Notes: generated from the sequence alone by a model not told the origin. A stretch of 64,000 nt of DNA from an uncultured Alistipes sp. (GCA_900770635.1 CAAGLB010000082.1:1-64000); one strand, 5' to 3'. Positions 42,809-52,591 are shown, numbered from the stretch's first letter. A program made the numbers and translations.

Positions 42809-43537
42809 ATGCGCTACTTTATCGAACTACAATACGATGGTGCTGCCTACTGCGGATGGCAGCGACAGCCCGATGCTGCAACGGTGCAGGGTACTATCGA
42901 GGATAAACTCTCGATGCTGCGTCGTGTGCCTACCGAGATTGTGGGTGCTGGACGTACCGATACGGGTGTGAATGCCTCGTTCTATGTGGCGCATTTCGAT
43001 AGCGATGCGGAGGTTGATTGCGCACAGCTTGCCTATAAGCTAAATAAGGTTTTGCCCGACGATATTGCCATCATGCGCATCTACGAGGTTGAGCCTACGA
43101 TGCACGCCCGTTTCGATGCCAAGATGCGTGAATATACCTACTTTCTCACTACTCGCAAAGCCCCTTTTCGCCGCTTCTCGGCATGGCATTTTGCGGTTGA
43201 CTTAGATGTGGAAAAGATGAACCAGGCAGCAGCAAAACTTCTTGATTATGAGGATTTCACCTCCTTTGCTAAGCTGAACTCGAACAACAAGACAAACATC
43301 TGTCATATATCGCATGCCGAGTGGGTTGTGGAGAGTGATGGAACACTACGTTTCACTATCCGTGCCGACAGGTTTTTGCGCAACATGGTGCGTGCTATTG
43401 TTGGCACTTTGGTCGATGTTGGTCGTGGCCGTTACACCGTCGAGCAGTTCGAGGATATCATCCGCTCGAAGGACCTAAGCCGCTCGAGTGCTGGTGCTCA
43501 AGCCTGCGGACTCTTCCTCTCTGACGTGCAATATTAA
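42809..43537 (+). CDS. truA: tRNA pseudouridine(38-40) synthase
   Basis: A 242-residue protein from ATG 42809 (MRYFIELQYDGAAYCGWQRQ, the standard TruA start). The frame runs 18 codons further upstream, but those residues translate heptamer repeats. The catalytic Asp is in GAGRTDTGVNA (about residue 51); FLRNMVRAIVGTLVDVGRG is conserved at the C-terminus. It modifies U38-U40 in the anticodon arm of many tRNAs. The pyrimidine-rich repeat array sits exactly where initiation signals should be. Confidence 0.96.
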   Translation: MRYFIELQYDGAAYCGWQRQPDAATVQGTIEDKLSMLRRVPTEIVGAGRTDTGVNASFYVAHFDSDAEVDCAQLAYKLNKVLPDDIAIMRIYEVEPTMHARFDAKMREYTYFLTTRKAPFRRFSAWHFAVDLDVEKMNQAAAKLLDYEDFTSFAKLNSNNKTNICHISHAEWVVESDGTLRFTIRADRFLRNMVRAIVGTLVDVGRGRYTVEQFEDIIRSKDLSRSSAGAQACGLFLSDVQY

Positions 43538-43558
43538 CAGTGCTAAGTACTACAAAGA

Positions 43559-43590
43559 AGCCCTATCGAAAACTCGGAATCGATAGGGCT
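43559..43590 (+). terminator. terminator of truA
   Basis: Perfect 10-bp stem AGCCCTATCG / CGATAGGGCT with a 12-nt loop and following ATTTTATT, 22 bp after the truA stop. Confidence 0.88.
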
Positions 43591-43649
43591 ATTTTATTGT
43601 TTATACCCATTTATTTTATTCGGGTGTTAAATAATATAAAATTATTTAG

Positions 43650-43657
43650 TATCTTTG
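43650..43657 (+). promoter_or_regulatory. candidate -7 element for dapB-lepB
   Basis: TATCTTTG, 31 bp before the dapB ATG. Only TTA is found at the -33 distance. Confidence 0.5.
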
Positions 43658-43688
43658 CGCACTTAGAATTTAATTACAGTTATCATAT

Positions 43689-44399
43689 ATGAATTGTGCA
43701 ATTATAGGTCACGGCAAGATGGGCCGTGAGATTGAACGTATTTTGGCTGAGCGTGGCCATAAAGTGGTGCTCGTCATCGACGAGAATAATGCCTCGGAGC
43801 TTACTGCCGAGAACCTCGAGGGCGTAGATGTTGCCTTCGAGTTTACAACACCCGATACTGCAGCTAAGAATGTGCGTACGGTGTTGGAGGCAGGCCGTAG
43901 GGTGGTGTGTGGCACCACAGGCTGGCTCTCGGAGCTTAAAGCCATGGAGGCTCTTGCCGAGGAGCGTGGCGGTGCGTTGTTCTACGCCTCGAACTTCTCT
44001 ATCGGCGTTAACATCATGTTTAAGATTAACCGTCGCTTGGCCGAGCTGATGAATCCTCACTCGGAGTATAACGTGCGCATCGAGGAGACTCATCACATGT
44101 GGAAGAAGGATGCGCCAAGTGGCACAGCTATCACCTTGGCTGAGGGTATTATAGAGGGCTTGGAGCGTAAGTCGTCGTGGGTGAACAACCGCAAGGGCCA
44201 GGCCGAGGAGATCGAGATTGAGTCGCACCGCGAGGGCATGGTGCCAGGTATTCATACCATCACCTATTCGGCAGCTGACGATGTGTTGACTCTCAAACAC
44301 AACATCATCAACCGTCGTGCTTTGGCTCTCGGCGCAGTTGTTGCCGGCGAGTATCTCCACGATAAGAGGGGTGTGCACACAATGGACAATCTTCTATAA
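43689..44399 (+). CDS. dapB: 4-hydroxy-tetrahydrodipicolinate reductase
   Basis: A 236-residue reductase: N-terminal GHGKMGREIE dinucleotide-binding motif, EFTTPD, CGTTGW and the active-site ETHHMWKKDAPSGTA (about 133-147). It catalyses the second committed step from aspartate semialdehyde to diaminopimelate and lysine. It is on the short side, as usual in Bacteroidota. lepB follows by 24 bp. Confidence 0.96.
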   Translation: MNCAIIGHGKMGREIERILAERGHKVVLVIDENNASELTAENLEGVDVAFEFTTPDTAAKNVRTVLEAGRRVVCGTTGWLSELKAMEALAEERGGALFYASNFSIGVNIMFKINRRLAELMNPHSEYNVRIEETHHMWKKDAPSGTAITLAEGIIEGLERKSSWVNNRKGQAEEIEIESHREGMVPGIHTITYSAADDVLTLKHNIINRRALALGAVVAGEYLHDKRGVHTMDNLL

Positions 44400-44423
44400 G
44401 CGTTAGTCTACTAAAACGATAGT

Positions 44424-45878
44424 ATGAGTAAATTTTTTGCCTCTATAAAGAGCTTCTTTACCAGCCGATGGTTTTTGGCCGTTGTCGTTGCCATCATTGT
44501 TACGTTGTTTGCCATTTGGTATGGTGCAGCATGGAGTTTGGTCATTGCGTTGCCAATCGTTTATGACTACTATGTAGGTGGCCGTGTAGCTAAGCTGCAT
44601 AAGCGCCTTATGGCTAAGTATAAGTGGTGGCGAGTGCTCTATGCCGTGTGGTGTGCCCTTGTCTTTGCATTGGTTGTGGGTGTCATCCTCCATATGCTCA
44701 TCTTCAAGTGGAACGGCATCTTCTTGTTGAGCTTTGCTGTGGTCTTTGCCTATGCCTTGTGGGAGGAGCTTAAGTCGCAGAGTGGTGTCTACGAGTGGTT
44801 GTACGACTGGGTGCACTCGATAATTTTTGCTACTGTTGTAGCCACACTCATCCAACTCTATTGGTTTCAGGCCTTTGTCATCCCTACGGGCTCTATGGAG
44901 AGCACCCTTATGGCGGGCGATTATATCCTTGTGAATAAGACTGCCTATGGCCCACGTGTGCCTATGACGCCATTGTCTTTCCCGTTTGTTCACAATACCA
45001 TGCCACTAAACCCCGAGAAGCAGTCGTTCACAACAGCGTGGAGTCGTGACTATCGCCGCCTTAAATCGCAGGGCGAGGTTGAGCGTGGCGATGTTGTGGT
45101 GTTCAACTTCCCTGAGGGCGACACCGTTGTTATGGAGCGTGCTGCCGAGAGCTACTACCAGATGTTGCTCAGCAACGAGTTTGGTCGTACCGAGGCCGAG
45201 CGTCGCAAGAATATCGCTGAGCGCTACACAATCGTTACACGCCCACTCGACAAGAAGGAGAACTATATAAAGCGTTGTGTGGCTGTTGCTGGCGATACGT
45301 TGCAGATTATCGACGGTAGGGTATATACCAATGGCGAGCTCGAAACAGAGATTCCTAATAAGCAGTATTACTACGATGTCTATAACCTCGCTACGGGACG
45401 TGTTCAGAGCAATATGCTGTTGCGTGATACCGACGTGGAGCGTTATTCAGATACTACTCGCTATCGCCTAACTAAGTCGTTGGGCTATGCTGGCGAGATG
45501 CTCATTCCTCACCGTGTAAAGACCAACTGGACTCTCGACGACTTCGGCCCATTGTGGGTGCCTAAGGCTGGCGCAACGATCGAGCTTAACGACTTTAATG
45601 TTGCTATGTATGGCCGCTGCATCGCTGTTTATGAGGGCCATGTGCTCGAGGAGAGTGATGGCAAATATTTTGTCGATGGCGTCAAGGCTGAGGAGTATTG
45701 CTTCGAGCAGGACTACTACTTTATGATGGGTGATAACCGTCATGGCTCGCTCGACTCACGCTTCTGGGGCTTTGTTCCTGAGGATCATGTTGTGGGCAAG
45801 GCGTCGTATGTATGGTTCTCGCTCGATCCTAATGTGGGTGGCGTTCGCTTCGATCGCATGTTTAAGGCTATTAAGTAA
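44424..45878 (+). CDS. lepB: signal peptidase I
   Basis: A 484-residue enzyme, far longer than the E. coli form (324). Several membrane helices occupy about 15-150. The nucleophile Ser157 is in IPTGSMEST and the general base Lys lies near 282 in NYIKRCVAVAGD. The C-terminal YFMMGDNRHGSLDSRFWGF box is intact. A long insertion (about 290-440) separates the boxes. It removes signal peptides after export. It probably shares an operon with dapB and the YigZ gene 12 bp downstream. Confidence 0.95.
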   Translation: MSKFFASIKSFFTSRWFLAVVVAIIVTLFAIWYGAAWSLVIALPIVYDYYVGGRVAKLHKRLMAKYKWWRVLYAVWCALVFALVVGVILHMLIFKWNGIFLLSFAVVFAYALWEELKSQSGVYEWLYDWVHSIIFATVVATLIQLYWFQAFVIPTGSMESTLMAGDYILVNKTAYGPRVPMTPLSFPFVHNTMPLNPEKQSFTTAWSRDYRRLKSQGEVERGDVVVFNFPEGDTVVMERAAESYYQMLLSNEFGRTEAERRKNIAERYTIVTRPLDKKENYIKRCVAVAGDTLQIIDGRVYTNGELETEIPNKQYYYDVYNLATGRVQSNMLLRDTDVERYSDTTRYRLTKSLGYAGEMLIPHRVKTNWTLDDFGPLWVPKAGATIELNDFNVAMYGRCIAVYEGHVLEESDGKYFVDGVKAEEYCFEQDYYFMMGDNRHGSLDSRFWGFVPEDHVVGKASYVWFSLDPNVGGVRFDRMFKAIK

Positions 45879-45890
45879 CACTTTTAAGAC

Positions 45891-46493
45891 GTGGCAGCAG
45901 ATAGTTTCAAGACCATTGCCCGAGCCGCCGAGACCACCTATCGTCAGCTTAGCAGTAAGTTTCTGACATACGCCTACCCTGTTGAGAGCGAGGCAGAGAT
46001 TAAGGAGCATCTCGATGCGTTGCGCAAGCGCTGGTACGACGCTACGCACCACTGCTATGCTTGGCGCTTGGGCCCTCATGGCGAGCAGTTTAGGGCTAAC
46101 GACGATGGCGAGCCCTCGTCGACAGCAGGTAAGCCTATTCTCGGCCAGCTGCTCTCGCAGGAGATTACCAACTGCCTTGTTGTCGTTGTGCGCTACTTTG
46201 GTGGCACGAAGCTCGGTGTGCCAGGTCTTATTGCCGCATATAAGGAGTCTACGGCGCTGGTGTTGGCCGAGTGCGAGATTATCGAGAAGACTGTGGATAC
46301 TACCGTGTGTGTTGAGTTCTCGTATGTGGCGATGAACGATGTTATGCGCATTGTCAAGGATATGCAGCCACGCATCGTCGACCAGCAGTTCGACAACCTC
46401 TGCACGATGACACTCTCGATACGTGAGTCGGAGTCGGAACAACTTATTGGCCGCCTCGAGAAGGTCGAGGGCGCAACGGTAGAGGTGAAATAG
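45891..46493 (+). CDS. YigZ/IMPACT family protein
   Basis: A 200-residue protein beginning at GTG 45891; no ATG is available before the conserved region. It contains the IMPACT signatures NDDGEPSSTAGKPILG (about 71-86) and VVVVRYFGGTKLGVPGLI. The role of YigZ-like proteins is not settled; the eukaryotic relative acts on translation control through GCN1. It lies between lepB and uvrA, with only 2 bp before the latter. Confidence 0.92.
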   Translation: MAADSFKTIARAAETTYRQLSSKFLTYAYPVESEAEIKEHLDALRKRWYDATHHCYAWRLGPHGEQFRANDDGEPSSTAGKPILGQLLSQEITNCLVVVVRYFGGTKLGVPGLIAAYKESTALVLAECEIIEKTVDTTVCVEFSYVAMNDVMRIVKDMQPRIVDQQFDNLCTMTLSIRESESEQLIGRLEKVEGATVEVK

Positions 46494-46495
46494 CT

Positions 46496-49282
46496 ATGGA
46501 TAACAAGATTACGATAAAGGGTGCGAGGGTTCACAACCTCAAAAACATAGACCTCGAGATTCCGCATAACAAGCTCGTTGTGGTTACTGGCTTGTCGGGC
46601 TCGGGAAAGTCTACATTGGCCTTCGATACCATATTTGCCGAAGGTCAGCGCCGCTATGTCGAGAGCCTGTCGGCCTATGCTCGCCAGTTCTTAGGACGTG
46701 TCGAGAAACCCGATGTCGATATGATTGAGGGTATCGCCCCAGCTATTGCCATCGAGCAGAAGGTGATATCACGCAACCCACGCTCTACGGTGGGTACAAC
46801 GACCGAGATTTACGACTACCTAAAACTACTCTTTGCACGCATAGGCCGCACCTACTCACCAACCACAGGCCGTGAGATTCGCTGCTACGAGGTTGACGAT
46901 GTTGTGGATTATATCCTCACGCTCGACGACGAATGTCGCATTGTTGTTGCTGCGCCTCTGCTACTCAAACAGTCGGAGGGCATTGTCGAGCGTATGTTGA
47001 CACTTATCGAGGATGGCGTAAATCGTGTTATCTATCGTGGCGATGTTATGCTCGTCGAGGAGTTTATGCCTCAGATTAGTGGCGACATGTCGATTGACGA
47101 CATAATGATCGTTGTCGACCGCCTCAGGGTTAGCCACGATCAAGATACCGTATCACGCCTGGCCGACTCAGTGGCACGTGCTATGGGCTATGGCTCGGGT
47201 GTTATGTATGTTAGGGTGGGCGATAATGTCGAGCAGTTCTCGACGCACTACGACGAGGGCGACATGAAGTTTGAGCGACCTACCGAACATCTATTCTCGT
47301 TTAACAATCCTATCGGCGCATGCCCCGTGTGCGAGGGCTATGGCAAGGTTATGGGCATTGACGAGGATTTGGTGGTGCCCGATAAGTCGAAGAGCGTCTA
47401 CGATGGCGCTGTTGCCTGCTGGAACGGAGCGTCGATGAGCCGCTGGAAGCAGGAGCTTGTGCTCAACTCATCAAAATTTGGATTTCCGATACATACGCCA
47501 TATCATGCCTTGAGCGATAGCGAGCGTGAGCTGCTATGGCGAGGTAATGAGTATTTTTACGGCATAGACCAGTTCTTTGAGTTTGTTGATACTCAGCGTC
47601 ATAAGGTGCAGTATCGAGCCTTAAAGTCACGATATATGGGCAAGACCATATGCCACGAATGTCATGGTAGCCGCCTGCGCAAGGAGGCTTTGTATGTTAA
47701 GGTTGGCGGTAAAAACATTGCGGAGGTTGTGCAGATGACCATTGGCGAGTTGGTTACGTTTTTCGATAATCTGAATCTCGATGAGCACGATAAGGCTACT
47801 GCCGAGCGTGTGCTCAAAGAGATACGCAGCCGCCTTGGCTATTTGGTCGATGTCGGCTTGCACTACCTAACGCTCGACCGCTTGTCGGCAACATTGTCGG
47901 GTGGCGAGTCGCAGCGCATAAACCTATCAACGTCGCTCGGTAGCAACCTCGTAGGCTCGATGTATATCCTCGATGAGCCAAGCATAGGCCTTCACCCACG
48001 AGATACCAATCGCCTTATAGGGGTGCTTAAACAGCTGCGTGACTTAGATAATACAGTCATCGTCGTGGAGCACGAGGAGGAGGTTATGCGTGCGGCAGAC
48101 TGGATTGTGGATATGGGCCCCGAGGCGGGAGTATGTGGTGGCGAGGTGGTCTATAACGGCCCAGCATCGGAGATTGACAAGGCTGAGGGCTCGCTCACTG
48201 CCGACTATCTTGCTCATCGCAAGGAGATAGCCATGCCTAAGCGTCGTCGTGCCTCGGCAGGCTGGGTGAAGATATATGGTGCTCGCCATAATAACCTGAA
48301 AAACATAGATGTGGAGATACCTCTTGGCGTCCTCACGTGCATCACGGGAGTGTCGGGCTCGGGTAAGTCGTCGTTGGCTGACGACATATTGTATCCAGCG
48401 CTCAAACGTCGCCTTAGCGAAACTACGCTTATGCCTGGCGACCACGATAGAATAGAGGTTGATAGTCGCCTGGTGCAGGGTGTCGAGATGGTGTCGCAGT
48501 CGCCAATAGGCAAGTCGACACGCTCAAATCCAGTGACCTACATCAAGGCCTACGACGAGATTCGTAAGCTCTTCTCGGAGCAACCATACTCGAAGCATAC
48601 GGGCATCACTCCTGCTGCCTTCTCGTTCAATATGCCAGGTGGTCGTTGCGAGGAGTGCGAGGGCGAGGGTGTAATCAAGATAAGCATGCAGTTTATGGCC
48701 GATGTCGAGCTTCAATGCGAGGCGTGTCAGGGCCGTAGGTTCAAGCCCGAGATTTTGGAGGTTAAGTATCGTGGCAAGAGCATCTACGATGTGCTTGAGA
48801 TGTCGGTAGATGAGGCCATGGCATTCTTCTCGGAGGATAAGGATAGCGCCATTGTGCGACGCATCGTCGAGCGCATACGTCCGTTGCAGCAGGTGGGCTT
48901 GGGATATGTTAAGCTCGGACAGTCGTCATCTACGTTGTCGGGTGGCGAGTCGCAGCGTGTGAAGCTCGCCTCGTTTCTCACTAAGGATAAATCCTCTGAG
49001 CGACTGATATTTATTTTTGACGAGCCTACCACAGGCCTTCACTTCCACGATATACGCCGCCTGCTTGGTGCTTTCGATGCGCTTATTGAGCGTGGCCATA
49101 GCGTCGTTGTCGTCGAGCACAATATGGAGGTTATCAAGTGTGCCGACTGGGTCGTAGATCTTGGCCCCGAGGCAGGTAAGGAGGGTGGCGAGGTTGTTGT
49201 GGCTGGCACTCCCGAAGATGTCGAGGAGTGTAAGGAGAGCTACACAGGCCAATATTTGAAGATTCACAATGAGAGAGTTTGA
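46496..49282 (+). CDS. uvrA: excinuclease ABC subunit A
   Basis: A 928-residue protein with both ABC modules: Walker A GLSGSGKS (32-39) and GVSGSGKSS (about 618-626), two signature motifs (LSGGESQRINLS and LSGGESQRVKLA) and the zinc-ligand pairs CPVC, CHEC, CEEC and CEAC. UvrA finds bulky DNA lesions with UvrB in nucleotide excision repair. It is slightly shorter than the E. coli protein, mostly in the insertion regions. The M16 protease gene overlaps its end by 14 bp. Confidence 0.98.
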   Translation: MDNKITIKGARVHNLKNIDLEIPHNKLVVVTGLSGSGKSTLAFDTIFAEGQRRYVESLSAYARQFLGRVEKPDVDMIEGIAPAIAIEQKVISRNPRSTVGTTTEIYDYLKLLFARIGRTYSPTTGREIRCYEVDDVVDYILTLDDECRIVVAAPLLLKQSEGIVERMLTLIEDGVNRVIYRGDVMLVEEFMPQISGDMSIDDIMIVVDRLRVSHDQDTVSRLADSVARAMGYGSGVMYVRVGDNVEQFSTHYDEGDMKFERPTEHLFSFNNPIGACPVCEGYGKVMGIDEDLVVPDKSKSVYDGAVACWNGASMSRWKQELVLNSSKFGFPIHTPYHALSDSERELLWRGNEYFYGIDQFFEFVDTQRHKVQYRALKSRYMGKTICHECHGSRLRKEALYVKVGGKNIAEVVQMTIGELVTFFDNLNLDEHDKATAERVLKEIRSRLGYLVDVGLHYLTLDRLSATLSGGESQRINLSTSLGSNLVGSMYILDEPSIGLHPRDTNRLIGVLKQLRDLDNTVIVVEHEEEVMRAADWIVDMGPEAGVCGGEVVYNGPASEIDKAEGSLTADYLAHRKEIAMPKRRRASAGWVKIYGARHNNLKNIDVEIPLGVLTCITGVSGSGKSSLADDILYPALKRRLSETTLMPGDHDRIEVDSRLVQGVEMVSQSPIGKSTRSNPVTYIKAYDEIRKLFSEQPYSKHTGITPAAFSFNMPGGRCEECEGEGVIKISMQFMADVELQCEACQGRRFKPEILEVKYRGKSIYDVLEMSVDEAMAFFSEDKDSAIVRRIVERIRPLQQVGLGYVKLGQSSSTLSGGESQRVKLASFLTKDKSSERLIFIFDEPTTGLHFHDIRRLLGAFDALIERGHSVVVVEHNMEVIKCADWVVDLGPEAGKEGGEVVVAGTPEDVEECKESYTGQYLKIHNERV

Positions 49283-50489
49283 GACATATATACTACCTAA
49301 TGGCATACGAGGTATTCATCGTCAGGTGCGTAGCTCGGTGGTGCATTGTGCTATGGTCGTAAATGCTGGTAGCCGTGACGAGCGCAAAGGCGAATATGGC
49401 ATTGCCCACCTTACGGAGCACGCCCTGTTTAAGGGCACCGAGCGTCGTAAGGCCTATCAGGTAAACTGCCGCTTGGAGAACCTTGGTGGTGAGCTTAATG
49501 CCTATACCACAAAGGAGGATACCACGCTGCATGCTACGGTGCTGCGTCACGATTTTAGCCGTGCCGTAGAGCTTATTGGCGATGTTATATTCCGCTCTAC
49601 GTTCCCCGAGCGAGAGCTTAAGAAGGAGCGTGAGGTCATCGCTGACGAGATTAATTCGTATAAGGACTCGCCCTCGGAGCGCATATACGACGACTTCGAG
49701 GACCTGATATTTAAGGGCTCGGAACTGGGACACAATATTCTCGGCTCTAAGGCTACCATCGCTCGCCTCTCGACCGATGAGCTGCGTAGCTTTGTGGGAC
49801 GTACCTATACCACCGACCAGATGGTGTTTTCATCTATTGGCAACTTCTCGGTGCGCACCGCTCAGAGCGTTGCCGAGCGCTACCTCGGGGGCTTTGCAGC
49901 TACACAGCGTGAGTATCAGCGCACGCAGCCCTCGGCCTATGAGCCATTTTGCATATCGCAGCAGCGACACACCCACCAGGCGCATGGCATCATCGGTACA
50001 CGTGGCTATGGCATATCGGATGAGCGTCGCCTGCCGTTGGCACTACTTACTAATATCCTTGGTGGTCCTTCGGCTAACTCACTGCTCAACATTGAGTTAC
50101 GTGAGCGTCGTGGCCTGTCGTATAATGTAGAGGCTACATATACCCCCTACTCCGATTGCGGCATCGTGGGCATCTACTTCTCGTCGGACCACTGCAATGC
50201 TGAGGAGTGTATCGAGCTTATCGAGCGTGAGGTTGCGGCTCTTAGCCATACGCCCATCACGCCACGTAGACTTGCTATTGCCAAGCGTCAGTTTGTTGCT
50301 CAGATGGCCATATCGATGGAGTCTAACGAGGGCTATATGCTTGGTGCTGGCAAGAGCTACTTACTATATAAGGACATCGACACGTTGGAGGAGGCCTACA
50401 AAAAGGTTATGTCCATCACCGCCGAACAGATTATGGATGTCGCCAACGACTCTCTCGGCTCGCTCTCACGACTTATTTATACTCGCTAA
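49269..50489 (+). CDS. M16-family zinc metallopeptidase
   Basis: A 406-residue protein of the pitrilysin/MPP type. It has the inverted zinc motif HLTEH (His47, Glu50, His51), the downstream Glu in REVIADEINSYKD and the GGPSANSLLNIELRERRGLSY segment in the second half. Single-chain M16B proteases usually dimerise to form the peptide-binding chamber. No signal peptide is visible, so it is probably cytoplasmic. It overlaps uvrA and precedes the O-methyltransferase by 11 bp. Confidence 0.93.
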   Translation: MREFETYILPNGIRGIHRQVRSSVVHCAMVVNAGSRDERKGEYGIAHLTEHALFKGTERRKAYQVNCRLENLGGELNAYTTKEDTTLHATVLRHDFSRAVELIGDVIFRSTFPERELKKEREVIADEINSYKDSPSERIYDDFEDLIFKGSELGHNILGSKATIARLSTDELRSFVGRTYTTDQMVFSSIGNFSVRTAQSVAERYLGGFAATQREYQRTQPSAYEPFCISQQRHTHQAHGIIGTRGYGISDERRLPLALLTNILGGPSANSLLNIELRERRGLSYNVEATYTPYSDCGIVGIYFSSDHCNAEECIELIEREVAALSHTPITPRRLAIAKRQFVAQMAISMESNEGYMLGAGKSYLLYKDIDTLEEAYKKVMSITAEQIMDVANDSLGSLSRLIYTR

Positions 50490-50500
50490 TCATCAACACT

Positions 50501-51136
50501 ATGGATAAACTCGAAGCCTATATTCTGAATAATACCAAGCCCGAGGAGGAGCTTATGCACCGCCTCGAGCGTGAGACATACTTGCGTGTCATTAACCCTC
50601 GTATGATCTCGGGACACCTGCAAGGCAAGCTCCTCGAGATGCTTGTGCGTATGATGCGCCCTAAGCGTGTGTTGGAGATTGGAACATTCACTGGATACTC
50701 GGGACTATCTATCGCCCGTGGCCTTGATGACGATGCTCTGCTCGACACCATCGAGGTTGATGACGAGTTGGAGGAGATTGCAGCAAAATACTTCGAGGCA
50801 TCTGAGTATGGTCATCGCATTCGTCAGCACGTAGGCTCGGTATTGGATGTTGTGCCACAGCTCGGCGAGGTCTATGATATGGTATTTATCGACGGCGATA
50901 AGCGTGAGTACCCTGCATACTATAATATGCTTATGGAGGGGGGTTATGTTCGCAGTGGCTCGTTTATGCTTGCCGACAATATATTATGGTACGGCAAGGT
51001 TGCTGAGCCTGTGGCGCATAACGACAAACATACCGAGGCGATCATCGAGTTCAACCGCATGGTATGTGCCGACGAGCGTGTCGACAATGTCATTGTCCCG
51101 ATACGTGATGGAATTAACTTGATACGAGTGAAATAG
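50501..51136 (+). CDS. class I SAM-dependent O-methyltransferase
   Basis: A 211-residue member of the catechol/caffeoyl-CoA O-methyltransferase family (PF01596). It has VLEIGTFTGYSGLSIA (SAM motif I, about 58-73) and YDMVFIDGDKREYPAYY with the metal-binding Asp, and later ADNILWYGKV. Bacterial members methylate catechols or hydroxylated tRNA bases (TrmR-like); the substrate cannot be decided here. It ends the uvrA operon. Confidence 0.92.
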   Translation: MDKLEAYILNNTKPEEELMHRLERETYLRVINPRMISGHLQGKLLEMLVRMMRPKRVLEIGTFTGYSGLSIARGLDDDALLDTIEVDDELEEIAAKYFEASEYGHRIRQHVGSVLDVVPQLGEVYDMVFIDGDKREYPAYYNMLMEGGYVRSGSFMLADNILWYGKVAEPVAHNDKHTEAIIEFNRMVCADERVDNVIVPIRDGINLIRVK

Positions 51137-51139
51137 AGT

Positions 51140-51166
51140 GTGGCACTTGGCTTAGCCGAGTGCCAC
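51140..51166. terminator. terminator overlapping the end of the ZIP gene
   Basis: Arms GTGGCACTTGGCT and AGCCGAGTGCCAC (12 of 13 paired) about a one-base centre, between convergent genes. The right arm encodes the last residues and stop of the ZIP transporter. Confidence 0.7.
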
Positions 51167-51928
51167 ATCTAATATCATCATCAGCACAAAGCCCAGGGCA
51201 AAGGCTATAGTGCCTGTGTTGGAGTGCTTGCCCTGCTGCGTTTCGGGGATAAGTTCCTCGACAACGACATAGAGCATTGCGCCTGCCGAGAATGCCAAGA
51301 GGTAGGGTAGCGTGGGCGATATATGCTCATATAGCACCACCATTAGTAGTGCTGCCAACGGCTCAACAATGCCCGATAGTATGCCACTGCCAAAAGCCCT
51401 TGGTCGGCTCATGCCATCGCTACGCATGGGTAGAGCCACGATAGCTCCCTCAGGAATATTCTGAATAGCCATGCCGAGTGCCAGGGCTGATGCCGAGGCA
51501 AGCGTAATGCCTGCATCGCCCGCCAAAGCACCCGCAACGACAGCTCCTACGGCCATGCCCTCGGGGATGTTGTGGAGAGTTACGGCGAGCATTAGCTTCT
51601 GTCGTCGTCCGAGCGTTGAGCGTGGACCCTCAGGGGTGTCCGACGATAGGTGCTGGTGGGGCACTACGCTGTCGAGCATGAGTAGAAACAGCATGCCCAA
51701 GATGAAGCCTATGGCTGCTGGCATCCAGCTAAGTTTGCCGAGGTCGGCCGATAGGTCGATAGCAGGGATTATTAGCGACCACACCGATGCAGCAACCATC
51801 ACTCCTGCGGCAAAGCCGAGGAGTGTGGTGTGCATGCGTTGCGATGGCGTGTGGCGAGCAAAGAGCACTGTTGATGCTCCTAATGCTGTGCCTGCCAGGG
51901 GTATAAGTATCGTTGCTAAATAGTTCAT
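51152..51928 (-). CDS. ZIP family divalent metal transporter
   Basis: A 258-residue protein with eight helices. The two metal-site helices are clear: HNIPEGMAVGAVVAG (about 120-134) and QNIPEGAIVALPM, as in the GufA/ZupT branch. The His-containing loop PHQHLSSDTPEG lies between helices. It takes up zinc or related divalent metals. It is a single gene with no visible metal-repressor site upstream in the 70-bp gap to the rubrerythrin gene. Confidence 0.92.
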   Translation of the reverse strand: MNYLATILIPLAGTALGASTVLFARHTPSQRMHTTLLGFAAGVMVAASVWSLIIPAIDLSADLGKLSWMPAAIGFILGMLFLLMLDSVVPHQHLSSDTPEGPRSTLGRRQKLMLAVTLHNIPEGMAVGAVVAGALAGDAGITLASASALALGMAIQNIPEGAIVALPMRSDGMSRPRAFGSGILSGIVEPLAALLMVVLYEHISPTLPYLLAFSAGAMLYVVVEELIPETQQGKHSNTGTIAFALGFVLMMILDVALG

Positions 51929-51946
51929 ACTCTATGCTATACAAAA

Positions 51947-51970
51947 ACAGGTCCATGTTTCAGGACCTGT
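51947..51970 (-). terminator. terminator of the rubrerythrin gene
   Basis: Perfect 8-bp stem ACAGGTCC / GGACCTGT with an 8-nt loop and a plus-strand A-run before it (U-run in the minus-strand RNA), 28 bp after the rubrerythrin stop. Confidence 0.85.
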
Positions 51971-51997
51971 CTACAGCTTAGTATATTTTGCAATCTA

Positions 51998-52534
51998 CTA
52001 ATAGTTCTCAGCCTTAATCTGGAAGTAAGCCTTAGGGTGAACACACACTGGGCATACCTCAGGAGCCTGCTTGCCTACGTGAATGTGGCCGCAGTTTGAG
52101 CACTGCCAGATCATGTCGCCATCACGTGAGAACACCAAGCCACCCTCTACGTTAGCCAAAAGCTTGCGGTAGCGCTCCTCGTGCTCCTTCTCGATCTTGC
52201 CTACCTGCTCGAAGAGGAATGCGATGTGGTCGAAGCCCTCCTCACGAGCATCCTTAGCCATCTGGTCGTACATGTCGGTCCACTCGTAGTTCTCTCCCTC
52301 GGCAGCTGCTTTGAGGTTCTCAGCTGTTGAGCCGATGCCGTTGAGAAGCTTAAACCAAATCTCGGCGTGCTCCTTCTCGTTAGCTGCTGTCTCCTCGAAA
52401 ATCTTAGCTATCTGTACGTAGCCATCCTTCTTAGCCTTAGATGCGAAATATGTGTACTTGTTGCGTGCCTGGCTCTCACCTGCAAATGCCTCCCACAAGT
52501 TCTTCTCGGTCTTAGTTCCTTTCAAATCTTTCAT
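51998..52534 (-). CDS. rubrerythrin
   Basis: A 178-residue protein. The ferritin-like diiron domain (1-about 135) has the EAFAGESQARNKY and ETAANEKEHAEIWF motifs with the metal-ligand Glu and His residues. The C-terminal rubredoxin domain has CSNCG and CPVC cysteine pairs. It reduces hydrogen peroxide to water in anaerobes. It has its own promoter and terminator. Confidence 0.97.
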   Translation of the reverse strand: MKDLKGTKTEKNLWEAFAGESQARNKYTYFASKAKKDGYVQIAKIFEETAANEKEHAEIWFKLLNGIGSTAENLKAAAEGENYEWTDMYDQMAKDAREEGFDHIAFLFEQVGKIEKEHEERYRKLLANVEGGLVFSRDGDMIWQCSNCGHIHVGKQAPEVCPVCVHPKAYFQIKAENY

Positions 52535-52591
52535 AGTCTTAATAGTTTTATAGGTTTGTAATTATTTTCTGTTTTTTTTCTTTTCCTGATG

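Noticed and set aside
44403..44993. 196-codon minus-strand frame inside lepB
   Set aside because: Antisense shadow of the lepB membrane region; lepB motifs are intact.
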